A stretch of DNA of 64,000 bases from Adineta steineri (Eukaryota > Rotifera > Eurotatoria > Adinetida > Adinetidae). The notes below the pieces were generated by a model. The model did no database searches and was not told the origin of the DNA. It was given only the letters and a program-made list of their open reading frames with translations. Below, piece after piece: positions 1 through 11,658 of the stretch. Position 1 is the first letter of the stretch. Each line of letters begins with the position of its first letter. The stretch lies in NCBI GenBank assembly GCA_905250115.1, contig CAJNOI010000025.1:360755-424754 (forward strand), in the 5' to 3' direction. The position numbers were made by a program, and so were the translations under genes.

Positions 1-3000
1 ATACAAGAGATATTAAAAAAAGAGAATCGTCATTTACTAAATGTTTTCCGTATGGACCGTGATAAAAGTGTAGCAGAAACAATATTTAAAGCTATTTTTA
101 CTAGTATGTATTGAGATCAAATAAAAATTAAATTACTTTCTATTTCTATTAAAGTGAAAAATAAACAAGATGAAATCAGTATTAGTAGTGAACAAAAAAA
201 TGAACAGAAGAAGCAAGATGAACAGAAGAAGCACGATGAACAGGAAAAGCAAGATGAGCAGAAGAACCAAGATGAACAGAAGAACCAAGATAAACAGGAA
301 AAGCAAGATGAGCAGAAGAAGCAAGATGAACAGAAAAAGCAAAAGGAACAGAAAAAGCAAGATGAACAGAATGCAAAGGATGAAGATATCTTATTAGAAC
401 TGGCATCTCAATGGAACTATTTCGATGGTGCTTTATCAATATTAAAAAAACGACTACAAACTACGAACAATAATGACGAGACTAAAGAAGTAAAGTAAAA
501 TTTATTAATAGTATAGAATTTACTGTTTCTTTTTTATAATAGAAAGATATGGAACGTTACAAAAAGTTATTTCGAGATTCATTAATAAAAAATCATCCAG
601 TTTTTGTTGAATATTTTCATGCTGCTGGTTTTGACCCATTTAAACTTCTTGGTATTAAACGTGTTGAACAAGACCGCCATACTATGCTTGTACAATTATA
701 TAAAGATACTTATGAGGAAATACCTACGGTATGATTATAAGACTAAACTAATTCTTACAATGAAATTTTTTCTTTTTATTAAAGAGCAATCGTAGCTATA
801 TAAAAGAATTATTTGGTCAATCAGGTGTAAAAACAATAAGAACACTTGATAGAAAGTTAAATAAATTTATCGGTTCATTTTTTGGAGCAATCTATTCTGA
901 AAAATATAATACATATACAAAACGTATTTGTATTGATCTGACAAATCATGTATGTAGTTGCTGTAATAGTGCAACAAAGCATCGTACTTCAAAGAGCAGT
1001 CAAGTTTCTCCGCAAGTTGAAGGTATTCAACCTCAGGATCAACAAAATAATAAGAAAGTTTCAAGCGAAGAAAATGATACGGAAGGTTCAGATGAAAATA
1101 AGGATATGAAAGATTTACTTGAAAAAAACAAACTGTCACGTGATTTATTTTTATGGTCTGTATTCATGGATATGCCTGAAATGGCAAAAATACTTCTCAT
1201 TCATCAACAATCTCGTATATGTGCTGCTTTAATAGCTTCAGCTATATTTAAACGATATTCGAAATTGTCGTTAACTGTTGATCTCAAAGAAAAATTTAAA
1301 ATTCAAGCAGATGACTTTGGAAAATATGCAGCCGATTTTATTAATGACTGTTACAAATACAATGAACGATCAGCATGTGAATTACTTCTGCGACAAATAC
1401 CACTCTTTGGTGATATTACATGCATGCAGGTTATCTATTAAAACATTTTCAATATCGATATTCAAACATAATTTTAGATTGCTATCTCAAGCGAAAATAT
1501 TCAACTAGTTGGAACAGCTTGTTTTGATCAAACACTAACTCAAGTATGGTACAATAAATTATCTATGAAAAATAACCAAACATTAACAAGACCGGCACAA
1601 CTTCTATCCATAATGACTTTTGGACTTACAGCACCAGTGACAATTCCGTATAGGAAAAAGGAAATTGTATGTAGATGAAAATCTTTTTTATATTAATAAT
1701 TCTATTTCATTTGATCTTTAGGATATGCAAGATATATCGTAAATAGATATTAATTATTTTTTTGTCAAATTAATTTCATTTCTTACTTAGATTATCAACA
1801 AGAGGTATCAACTATTATGCCGATAAAGAATCAACTGAAAGTAAAGAACCAGCTAAAAATAAAGAACCAATTAAAAATGAATTTAAAAAATATTGGACTC
1901 GCTTTTACCATTTTCATGGAAGCCCATTCATTAGAATGTGTTATCATTTTGTAAATAAACTTTTAGTAAATCAAGTATATTAATTCTTTCATGTATTTTT
2001 TATTTATTTAGATAAGTTATATTTGGTTTTTACTTGTATTTAGTTATATGATGCTTTATGAGCTAAATAATCCAGATACGTTAGGAATTCCACATTGGAC
2101 TGAAATCTATGTTATTATTACAGTATCCACTATGTTTTGTGAAGAGATTCGAAAGGTACAGTGAAGAAATTTATTTTTAATGAATAAAAACATGTATTTT
2201 AATTTTTAATAAAGCTTACTCATGAATATAAATATCGAATGATTGAACAATGGGGTTCGACAGGATCAACTATATTAACAACTCTCACAAATATATTTTA
2301 TATCGCACCATATCTTTTATTTTATCTTGGTCTAATATTTCGATATGCTGGTTATGACGATAAAATCTTTACTGCTGGAAGGTTTGTTTATTCATACGAG
2401 TAATATATACGATAAATAGTATTGTTGTAGGATTATATGGGCATTTGACCTTGAATTATGGTATCTTGGCTCATTGAGATTCGTTGTAGCTTTAAAATCT
2501 GTAGGACCCAAATTATTTATGCTTAAAAATATGGTTTGTATATTAATATTAAATAAGATATGCGATATATGAATGAATGAATTTATAGCTTCGTGATCTA
2601 GCTGCTTTTTTCTATATGATTTTCATTGCAATAGCTGCATATGGTGTTGTATCTCGTGCATTAATTCTTTATCAACAAATTCCATTTACTGGTAGTGATA
2701 TATTTAGATCAATCTTTTATGAACCATACTGGTTTATATATGGAGATGTATCTGATAAAGATTTACTTGATCGTAAAGATTCTTCTAGTTTAAAATTATA
2801 TAATGTTTTCTTTTATTTATATTTATTTAGAGATAATCAGTAATGGTACACAGTCACTTGTTGCTGAAGCTACTGCTACACATGTTTTATTAGCATTTCA
2901 TATGTTATTTATTAATATTCTTATATTGAATTTATTAATTGCTGTTTTTACGTAAGTATTCATTTTTTATTATAGAAGACAACCAATTAGAAAATTTAGT

Positions 3001-4025
3001 GATACAATTGATAAAGTAAAAGAAAATACAGAATTTTATTGGCGATATCAACGTTATTCGTTTATTTGTGAATATTTTGAACAACCGCCATGCGCTTATC
3101 CACCATTAATCGTATTTTCACATATTATGCTACTTGCTCGTTATATTTATTCAAAATTGTCCCGTACAGAAACTGAAGATAATCATCATACATCGAAATC
3201 AATAATATTATTACGTAATTTTAGTAAGATTGATAACACGATTTGTTTCATTCAATAAACATAACAAAATAACTTAGAAATGATCGCAGCAACTGATACA
3301 ACAAACGAACGTTGGGATGCATTTGAAAATGCTGCGACTCACAACTGTGCTCGATCAAATGTGGAAAAGGCTACAAAGAATGATAATCTGTTATCTGACG
3401 ATGACCATACACATAGCACAACTAGCACGAATGAGTATGATCATCATTTTGTGATTGTTTTTTATAACATTTTTTTTTCTATAGATCTGAGATGATGAAA
3501 GCAAATCTTGATCAACAACGAAAGATAAATGAAGTAAGCAAACAAACTTCTGAGAATTTTCATCATAAATATTCTAAAGTATCGAGCAAAAATGAATGAG
3601 TAATGTTCTATGTGTACATTTAAATTTAATCTTTATTCTTTTACTGACAACATGTTAGCATTCAAATTGATCGTACAGAAAATTTACTTTTTTGAGTTGT
3701 ATTTTGAAATTTTAAGAGAAAAAACATGAATTTAGAAATAATTATTGTTAAAAATCATTGAAAGACTATTGTTGAAATATTATTTAGATTGATAAACAAA
3801 TGCAAGATCTCTCACAAAAGGTAATATACTAGTTATTTTTTTTTCTATCATTCATAAAGGTGTTGTATATATAATAAGGTAACTCAATCATTAGAATGGA
3901 TTATGGATGCAATGGTACGAGTAAAAATGAATGATCGTGAGAAAAAACCACCCTTATTGACATCAACATCTGTTGGTGATAGTAATGTCCCAACAACAAC
4001 CCACCCAACAACAAGTTCTAGTTAA
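1..4025 (+). CDS. TRPM-type cation channel, 5' end outside window
   Basis: This is the 3' part of a melastatin-type TRP channel, a plasma-membrane tetrameric cation channel. About 17 exons can be joined in phase: 1-103, 155-489, 543-728, 785-1429, 1478-1666, 1722-1738, 1791-1950, 2012-2155, 2215-2381, 2431-2533, 2589-2787, 2831-2951, 2976-3223, 3278-3434, 3485-3533, then two short ones ending at TAA 4023-4025. Family marks in order are the TRPM homology region (RDLFLWSVFMDMPEMAKILL near 1138), S1-S6, the pore exon (FRSIFYEPYWFIYGDV near 2702), S6 ending LNLLIAVF near 2930, the TRP-domain segment (ENTEFYWRYQRYSFICEYFE near 3027) and a C-terminal coiled coil. No Nudix or kinase domain follows. 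Exon 2 carries a Lys/Gln/Asp/Glu-rich repeat insertion between conserved blocks. Domain identity is firm; the TRPM subtype is not. Confidence 0.9.
190..380 (+). repeat. Imperfect 18-bp coding tandem repeat in the TRPM gene
   Basis: About ten degenerate copies of an 18-bp unit (roughly GATGAACAGAAGAAGCAA) encode a charged K/Q/D/E tract. The tract lies in a TRPM N-terminal region that is normally compact. All copies keep the frame, so it is tolerated as a linker. Slippage-driven length variation is likely. Confidence 0.85.
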
Positions 4026-6000
4026 TTCAAATATTTGACTTTGCTTTATATTTTATTCAAAAATGATTTATAATTTTTATTTAATTATTAATATATATTT
4101 ATTAATTATGTTCAAATCTTTAACATAATGAGAATATATCGAATGATTCTATTTCATTGAAATCTAACTATCAATTATTAAAATTTGATAGTAATCGAAA
4201 GGCATCAATTAAAAAGAATAAGTTCATGTATTATTACGATAAAAATACAAGACATATAGTTTTGTTCGAGCAATAATTGTTTCGTCGGATAGTACATATG
4301 AAGGTATCTGTCATCGAATATTAGATTTATATATATAGCAATAGACTTCGTTTATCGTATGTAAATCCTTTATAGTGACTTGGATATTTTTCTTAGGTGA
4401 TATAACATTACTATATATGGGGTGTTTTTACTTGTTCTTACAGCATACTTGTTGATAATCAATTCGAATTTATTTTCATTTCATATGGTTAGTATTCTGA
4501 GCAAATATTCTAATTGAAAGTCTAGATAAATATCATTATTTATAGTATATGATGAATCGATTTAATTTAAGAAAAATAAATCTGTCACGAAATTAGAACA
4601 ATAAGAGAAAACTGAGTTTGTTACATATTTTTCATCATTTCTGATGAAATCCTGATGTTATATTAGACCCAAGCAAATCATCTCAGAATCAGAGTTAACT
4701 TAATTGATATTTCCGTTTTCTGTTATTATATTAATCAGAATAAATGAAATCTCAACATACGGTTTCCTTTTTAAAAATGAAATGAATTGGTTTTATCTCC
4801 GAATTGAGTTGCCCAATTTTGTGTTATATTCTAGAAATTTCATTTTTAAACGATTTTTTATTAATTTTAAACGACTAAACGTTCTTTCATTCGATGCAAC
4901 AGATACTGGTAATGTTAGTATAAATGAGTATGAACGATATAAAACGTGGATGTAAGTATTTGAGCTTGCTTTTCGAAAACAAAAGTATAATTCTGTTTAA
5001 TCGATGTACATGTTTGTAAATCATTTTTTAATAAGTGAATATCATATAAAATAACAATTCACCATTATCGATGCCAAGAATAATAATTGTAATTTTTTCA
5101 GCATCTTCTGTTCCGAAACTACCTGATGTAGATTAATAAAACATCTGTAAAAATTAAAAGTTTGCTAATAGAGTAGTGCCTTACTTATTTTTGACGACCA
5201 TAAACAAATAAAATGCTTTAATAAATCAGTATATTCATTAATTAATTGATCGAAGATTTGATAAAATATTTTTCTGTAATACACTTAAATTAACAATGAA
5301 ACAGAATTAATAGGTAGTGTAAAGAAGTTTTACGTAAGAATGAAATTTTCGATCTTATTTGTGATCTTTTAACAATTAATAAATTTACGGTTATTATCAG
5401 TAAATAAAAATAATCTGTCATCTTAGTTTTAATAATCTATATGTATATATATTATTTATACAATTTCGGTATGAAAAACAAAAACTTGAAGTATTCACCT
5501 ATACTTTAGTTTAATTAGTGAATAAATAGTTATTTATTATTTTATTCTAACTGAAGCAAACTCAATTGTTAAGTAAATTTTCTGTTCACACTAGATTAGA
5601 ATTTTCACATTGAGTTCGAATGCCATTGGAAGAAACGTTGTTCTGATAATAAACGCCAATGATATCTGTTTGAATTTCCAAGGGCAAGAAAAAGACATAA
5701 AAATAATTTCATTATCGATAATAGCAATAAAACATCAAGAAAAAAAACTAGTTAACATGAAGAATGAAATTTTGCTTTCTAAATGTTTTTGCAACTGTTT
5801 GTCTAAAGAGATGTTATTGCACAGTAGAAGTAAACATAAAATTTGCATCGTAATTTCATTTCTATCGGATACTACACGCACTGACTCATAGTGCAAACAA
5901 AACCGAGGAGAAAAGTATCGTATGGTTGTGCAATAATACTTTCGTCATATACATTTATTTTTTCCCGGTCTATCTGTTTGTACTGCAGAAGCACAAAAAC
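4026..6000. other. Intergenic, AT-rich, one possible orphan EF-hand exon
   Basis: No convincing gene is seen between the channel and the F-box gene. The one suggestive stretch, about 4860-4951 on the plus strand, encodes a 12-residue EF-hand-like loop (DATDTGNVSINE). It is followed at once by a good splice donor (GTAAGT at 4952). No partner exons were found. An open stretch at 5610-5891 has biased, low-complexity content and is not called. Confidence 0.5.
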
Positions 6001-7728
6001 ATGAATTTTGAATCGTTGGCCAACGAGTTATTACTTGATATATTTGATTATTACTATGTCATTGATCTTCTCCGTACCTTTTTTGGTCTCAATATTCGTA
6101 TTAACAATCTCATTGGCAAGTATTTTCAATCTCGTGTTATGGATTTTCGATCGATGTCTAAACATGATTTTGATATAATCTGTCGAGATTATTTGCCATC
6201 GTTTTTTGATTCAGTGTCTGCAATACATCTGTCGGATGATGGCGCCACTCCACATCAATTATTTTGTTTTCTGTCTCATAACATATCTTTTCATCAATTT
6301 ACTCACTTACGATCGCTTACATTACATTGTGGACCGTGTAAATCGGTTCAAAAATCAATTCTATCGGAATTATGTCACTTATCTTCGGATTTAACTGATT
6401 TGAGTCTAACCTTTGACGATAAACCTTATTTTCATGGCGAAGAAAGTATTCTTCCTTTCGTGAACAGTATTTGGAGTCTTCCTAACCTTACCAAATGCTA
6501 CTTATGCATAGAAGATTTGCCCGTATCAACAATCGTTTCATTATCTCTTACAGATCTTACTATTAAACGTGGTTCATATTCTCTTGACAAAATTTCTCTG
6601 TTATTCAAACATACACCACACCTTAAAAATCTTACTATTCCATCGGTGCAACTCAATCCGGATAATCAAATTGAACTACCCGTTGTCCCATCACTAAACA
6701 TGTTAAATACTATATTTATTGCATCGGAAGAAAATATGGTAGCAAAATTTGTGGAAAAAATGCCAAATTTATGTCATTTAACATTTCGTACGTTTGGTCT
6801 TTGCATTGATGGACATCAATTAGAAAAAATAATCGGTCAAAATTTACCCAACCTGAAAGTACTGGAGTTCCGAATGAGTCTCACACCTGATAGACATCTC
6901 GATATAAAAACACAAGTTGATCGATTACTCGAACCATTTCAAAATCCATTTTGGATTGATGAACATCGATGGTTTATTCAATGTCATTGGATATCAAGTA
7001 TGGACAATGTTTATCTCTACACTTTGCCATACGCATTCGATTATTTTGATTTTCATCAATCTCTTCAATCAAAATCTATTCTTATTTATGATGATGATTT
7101 TTATCAATCATATAATCATGTACATGATCTAATAGTACATAGTCCCTCGGAACAGAATGGCTTAGATTTGATTAATATTCGCTTTAACAACGTTCGTTAT
7201 CTTTTAATCGACTCTCTTCTCAATAATCACTTTTTGTCCATTATCCCAAACTTGAATCATTTGGTTTACCTTGATATAACAATATTTAATAATGATCCAC
7301 GATATAAAAGTCAATTACAAAATTTACTCAATCGAGCACCTCGTCTGTATTCGTTACGTTTCGGTACAGGTATGTCACCTTCTAAATTCTGTGAAAAACT
7401 AGTTATCAATCTTAGAAGTTCATCAGTGCGTCGATTGATTTTAAGAGACGTCCGACGCCAATGGTACAATAATTTGCAATGTGCTCTATTGAGTCACTCA
7501 TCATTAGGCGAACAATGTGAAATACTTGAAATTGATGTCGAAAATGAGACATGCATATACGATCTTGTCGATTCAATGGTCAATCTTCGAGCGTTATATG
7601 TTCGATGTAAAACAGGCATCAGTTATTGGACATTGAAAAGTGCCAACCGGTTTCAAAATAGGTTATCCAACTGTGTCATTGGAGAAAACGACGTTGACGA
7701 TGAATGTATTCGGATATGGATTCGTTAA
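6001..7728 (+). CDS. F-box / leucine-rich-like protein, 575 aa, intronless
   Basis: The N-terminus (residues 1 to about 45, beginning MNFESLANELLLDIFDYYYV) is a degenerate F-box, the Skp1-binding motif of SCF ubiquitin ligases. The rest has spaced leucine-rich stretches (for example HLRSLTLHC, NLKVLEFRM, NLNHLVYLDITIF) consistent with an irregular LRR substrate-binding region. An upstream in-frame methionine at 5926 would add 25 hydrophobic residues. I chose 6001 because the F-box normally begins within a few residues of the N-terminus. The gene has no intron, unlike most neighbours, and there is no sign of decay. The target is unknown. Confidence 0.8.
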   Translation: MNFESLANELLLDIFDYYYVIDLLRTFFGLNIRINNLIGKYFQSRVMDFRSMSKHDFDIICRDYLPSFFDSVSAIHLSDDGATPHQLFCFLSHNISFHQFTHLRSLTLHCGPCKSVQKSILSELCHLSSDLTDLSLTFDDKPYFHGEESILPFVNSIWSLPNLTKCYLCIEDLPVSTIVSLSLTDLTIKRGSYSLDKISLLFKHTPHLKNLTIPSVQLNPDNQIELPVVPSLNMLNTIFIASEENMVAKFVEKMPNLCHLTFRTFGLCIDGHQLEKIIGQNLPNLKVLEFRMSLTPDRHLDIKTQVDRLLEPFQNPFWIDEHRWFIQCHWISSMDNVYLYTLPYAFDYFDFHQSLQSKSILIYDDDFYQSYNHVHDLIVHSPSEQNGLDLINIRFNNVRYLLIDSLLNNHFLSIIPNLNHLVYLDITIFNNDPRYKSQLQNLLNRAPRLYSLRFGTGMSPSKFCEKLVINLRSSSVRRLILRDVRRQWYNNLQCALLSHSSLGEQCEILEIDVENETCIYDLVDSMVNLRALYVRCKTGISYWTLKSANRFQNRLSNCVIGENDVDDECIRIWIR

Positions 7729-7834
7729 TTCTGGGTTGGTAATAGGAACGAAGAAACAAACTAACTGAACTTTTTCTGAGGTTAATCTTGAATAAATCGA
7801 ATTTGACAAACCTCTTGTTTTTGATACTAAATCT

Positions 7835-7898
7835 GAGGGTGTGTGGGTGTGGGTGACGATATTTTATTCTTCATAGATCACACCCACATCCGCACCTA
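7835..7898. repeat. Telomere-like quasi-palindrome 1
   Basis: A GAGGGTGTGTGGGTGTGGGTG arm is followed about 20 bp later by CACACCCACATCCGCACCT on the same strand, giving a GT-rich then AC-rich foldback. It lies directly downstream of the F-box gene. Confidence 0.7.
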
Positions 7899-7907
7899 AA
7901 ACTATTA

Positions 7908-8423
7908 GAGATGTCTTACTTTAGCATGGATAACATCAGCTAATAGTGCGACTGAAAATGCAGCTGGTTTTGTACCATACTATGATAATAACGAAGTGAT
8001 TAAAACATTTGTTATGATAACAGATGAAGAAGAAAATGCGGATGCTTTATTAACTGATGGTACATCAACACGATTCTTTGATTTATAAAATATCGCACAA
8101 AAGTTTATCTAGCTAAGTTAGTATTTATTTCATCTCTTCATTCGCAATATGATCAAGGACAAATATATAAACAATTTCAAGATGCGAATGTTCTAGATGT
8201 AATACAAGTAATTAGTAGAGAACACCCAGACTTACCAAAAGTTGATAATCTATTAGGTTTATTATCAACTAGTTCATCGAATTCATTTAACGATAGAATA
8301 GAAATATTATAAAATAAATTTCAACAGAATGATGTTGAATTAGTTATTAAAAAGTTACTTAATAAGCAAGCGGAAAGTGATATACCTACAGAAATAGTAA
8401 CGGCTACAGTGAACACGAATTGA
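7908..8423 (+). pseudogene. Broken vWA-like (possibly TROVE/Ro60-related) gene fragment
   Basis: Coding similarity is recognisable but interrupted. The first frame reads to an acidic TFVMITDEEENAD segment typical of the metal-site strand of a vWA fold. It hits a stop at 8084-8089, where a one- or two-base frameshift restores a continuation (KVYLAKLVFISSLHSQYDQG). A second in-frame stop interrupts that frame near 8310, before the final TGA at 8423. No start or upstream exons are evident, so this is a 3' remnant. The vWA call rests on the strand-loop pattern only. The TROVE/Ro60 suggestion is weaker still. Confidence 0.55.
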
Positions 8424-8642
8424 ATATACTTAGTTTATTTTATGTGTTTTCTGTTTTTTGCTCAATTTTGAATGTTAATAAAATGTGAACTCATACAAAG
8501 CTACGATATGATTAGTTATGATCTATACCTTCTTGAAATACGATCATCAGGACTTTTTTCTTTTATCATATGTACACATGATAGTTCAGTCATTGCAGTA
8601 TAGAAGGGAAATAGAGATTTAGATCTCATATTCTTATCTATT

Positions 8643-8887
8643 TTACGAAACGGTTGAATGAAACTCTCCATTCGTTGGTTTTTGGTCAGTTACATACGTA
8701 GTTTTCCACTGTTTTATCAACTCAAACGATGGCAATAGATTGAACTTAATTACTAATGAATCCCACTCGTCTCGAGATAAATACAATGATTTATCAGAAC
8801 ATTCATATCCTCTCCAATTTATTCTTTGCGATATTTGAACTGGTTCGATTGACATTGTATTTTCATTAATAAGGAACATATCGTTTC
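8643..8887 (-). CDS. Unknown protein, probable terminal exon
   Basis: An open stretch of about 80 codons on the minus strand is preceded by a good splice acceptor (TTTTATTAACAG, just upstream of 8887) and ends in TAA at 8643. It contains a tryptophan-rich mixed-charge sequence (RINWRGYECSDKSLYLSRDE) with no domain that I recognise. It could be the last exon of a gene whose earlier exons I did not find, or a relic. It is not clearly joined in phase to the B-box gene upstream at 9122-9634. Confidence 0.3.
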
Positions 8888-9121
8888 CTGTTAATAAAAT
8901 AAAACAACTCAGCGCCGATGATCAACACATGTCTGTAATATATTCATGAGACCATTCTTACTGTTTAATTATTGATAAACTTTCATCGATCAAACATAAG
9001 TTTCGATGAATATGTAATAATAAATAACGGTCATTGCCAGTAATTGAATTATAACAAAAACCTATTCTCGTTATTATATGATATAGAGAACGAAGATTAA
9101 CTAAAGAAAACGGTTGGTTTT

Positions 9122-9634
9122 CTATTTTTTTCCGATCTGCATTAAACGATCATTCACAAGTAAAGGATAAATATTAAGTTGAATTTGAATCTGTTCGATA
9201 GAATTCATGTTTTGTTTCAAATCATGAATAGCCGATGTTAAAGAATAAGTATCATGCTTTGTTGTTTCTCGTTGATTAATCACTCTACTCATTATTAAAC
9301 GTAAATCAGTAATATCTGTTCGTAGTTTGTCTAATTTACTAATAATATATTGATCAAGTTCTTGAAATTTTTGTTCATAGGCAAGATCGATTATTTTATG
9401 ACAATTAATACACCATTGATTGAGTTTTTCACGTGAATCATCAGTAATATTATTAAGGTTGATTGCTGCAAGTCTATCACTTAATGCATTGATTTCATCC
9501 GTTAATGGATTTAAGTGTGAGTTAAGAAGATCATCATGTTCAACGAAATGGTCTCGACAAAGATTTTGATTACAACAATGACACAAAGTACGTGAGGTGC
9601 GTTTACATGTTTTAATAGCACATGGTTGCGACAT
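9122..9634 (-). CDS. B-box zinc-finger / coiled-coil protein, 170 aa
   Basis: The N-terminal 40 residues carry closely spaced Cys and His (C5, C10, C18, C20, C21, C26, H29, H33) in B-box-like spacing. A predicted coiled coil of about 120 residues follows, rich in Leu, Ile, Asp and Gln. The pattern matches the first exon of the B-box-NHL genes at 21826-22348 and 55611-56127. Here the frame runs to its own stop, with no NHL exon downstream on the same strand. It may be a short TRIM-like oligomerisation protein or a truncated derivative of that family. No RING is present. Confidence 0.7.
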   Translation of the reverse strand: MSQPCAIKTCKRTSRTLCHCCNQNLCRDHFVEHDDLLNSHLNPLTDEINALSDRLAAINLNNITDDSREKLNQWCINCHKIIDLAYEQKFQELDQYIISKLDKLRTDITDLRLIMSRVINQRETTKHDTYSLTSAIHDLKQNMNSIEQIQIQLNIYPLLVNDRLMQIGKK

Positions 9635-11658
9635 TTATTTGAAAAAAACAAAAAACTCTGTCGAAGTTTATCTAATGTAATGTAATAAAAAGAAACAAAA
9701 GAAACTTTTATCTTTTTTTGTATATTCTAACAACTTTGTTCTAGTCATTAAAGATAAAATACTTCATATGTGAGAGAGAAAAGAACAAAAAAGGTCTTTG
9801 TTCAATTTTACCCGGAAACGAATTATAGTTGATGTGAAATTTTCATATGTATAAAGAAGTCTTAGCAAAAATATCAAATTACGTTGCCAACTTCTCAACG
9901 AATCAAATTTTTTACGGGATATGTTTATTATGAGAAAGAATCTCAGAAGAACGAAAAGTCACGAATCAAACACCGCAAAAAAGATCCTTACAACTTTGTT
10001 TGATCTAATTATTCTAAACGATAGAGGAGAAATTGTAACAACAAAAAAATAATAACTCATTCAAAATTCTATCGACATCAGCTTTGATCGGAAACTTTTA
10101 GACCGACTCTCCATTCATTGAATAAAATAATTTGGGAGTTGAGATTAAATCATCACCTTCAAAAACCATACATAAACTGAATCCTATGTACATTATTCTA
10201 TTGAAGCGTAACAGAAAGAAATAATTCAAGAAATCGTTTGTTGTTCGTTGTAGAACAGTTAAATAGAAAGAACAATAAAACTCTAGGTTCTTTCAAAAAA
10301 AGCAAGTATAAATTTATCAGTCAATATATACCATTGAGAAAAAAGTATTTTTTTTGAAAAACATGTCTCATACAAAATTTGATTTAATAAAGCTTGATAT
10401 TTTATCAAAGACTTTTACGTTGTATGTTACATCATGAAAGTTATGTAATTTCAAACAAAATATATGCACTTTCACAATTCTGTATGTTATTCAGAGTAGA
10501 CAAGTTTTTTTACAAAACTTTTAACCTAATTAAAGATCACTATATGTATAAAAATTGTTGATTATAAGTTAATTATTAAAATTTCAATTAATTTTACCTA
10601 AAAAATTGAAGTATTTGCATTTAATATAATCAATCGAAATATAATTAAAAAGAATAGATGGAAATAAAACATAATTATAATATAAAGAGTATAATTTATT
10701 AAGATCTTTTACATAACGATTTGAGTTTTGTATCAATGATTGACAGAAAAAATGAATAATATCACGTATGAAAAGAACGAAAAATAATACTTCTAACAAG
10801 CATTGCAAATCGCATATAATCTTTCAACTAGTACTTGTCAGACTTATCGATTTTTTTCGTAATACAATACAATAATCAAATATTATACATTGAAAGTAAT
10901 ATCTTTCAGTAAATAAATATGCCGATCGACATGAGCATAGAAAAACTTGTCCTCAAAAAAAGAAAATATATAAAATCAATTTTTCACGTAATGTAAAATA
11001 GATGTTCAGATGTATTTTATATCTTATCACAACAATTAATAGTTCTCAGCTTATTATTTTTAATCAACAAATAGTATCTTAAATACGATAAAAAATGGTG
11101 ACACATAAGCCGTAGCAAAGAAGTTTAAATCATCGAAGATTTATTGTCATTCTTCTAAAGTACATAGAAAATGTCAAGATTATAATTTTCTTATATACAT
11201 GCTAAAAAACGAATCACTGGTAATTAAGTATATGTATGAAACAAATTTATCAAAATAGTAGATTGATGTCATAAAATAGGAGAGTCAATACTCGTAAATA
11301 AAATAACACATCCTGTCAAAAGAATTGTACATTTTTTCGTCCTCCATTTTACTGTATAATTAAGATTAGTCTACGGAGCTGTGTGTTATGTATAGAAACT
11401 AAATAATTATCGTTCAATAAAAGAATTGTTTCGATTCAATCAATAATAGAAAATAAATTTCAAAAGTACGATTCTTTATGGTTTATTCATCGAATATATC
11501 AACGAAAGGAAGAAAAAAATATGGTTTATTTTCAATAGTAACAACCATCTGATATCAAAGATATATTTACAAATTGAAGTTGAAGGAATATGTCTTAGAA
11601 ACTTATATGAAAGAAAATACTTTCTCTTCGCAACATTTTATAATCAATTGATTCAACA
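9635..11658. other. Intergenic, AT-rich, no gene seen
   Basis: Roughly 2 kb of AT-rich sequence with many homopolymer runs and no exon-like open stretch supported by splice sites. A weak hydrophobic open stretch at 10584-10808 (minus) has the composition of random AT-rich DNA and is not called. Confidence 0.6.

Noticed and set aside
133..439. Hydrophobic Leu/Phe/Ile-rich or His-rich open stretches opposite the TRPM repeat
   Set aside because: Shadows of the 18-bp coding repeat on the opposite strand.
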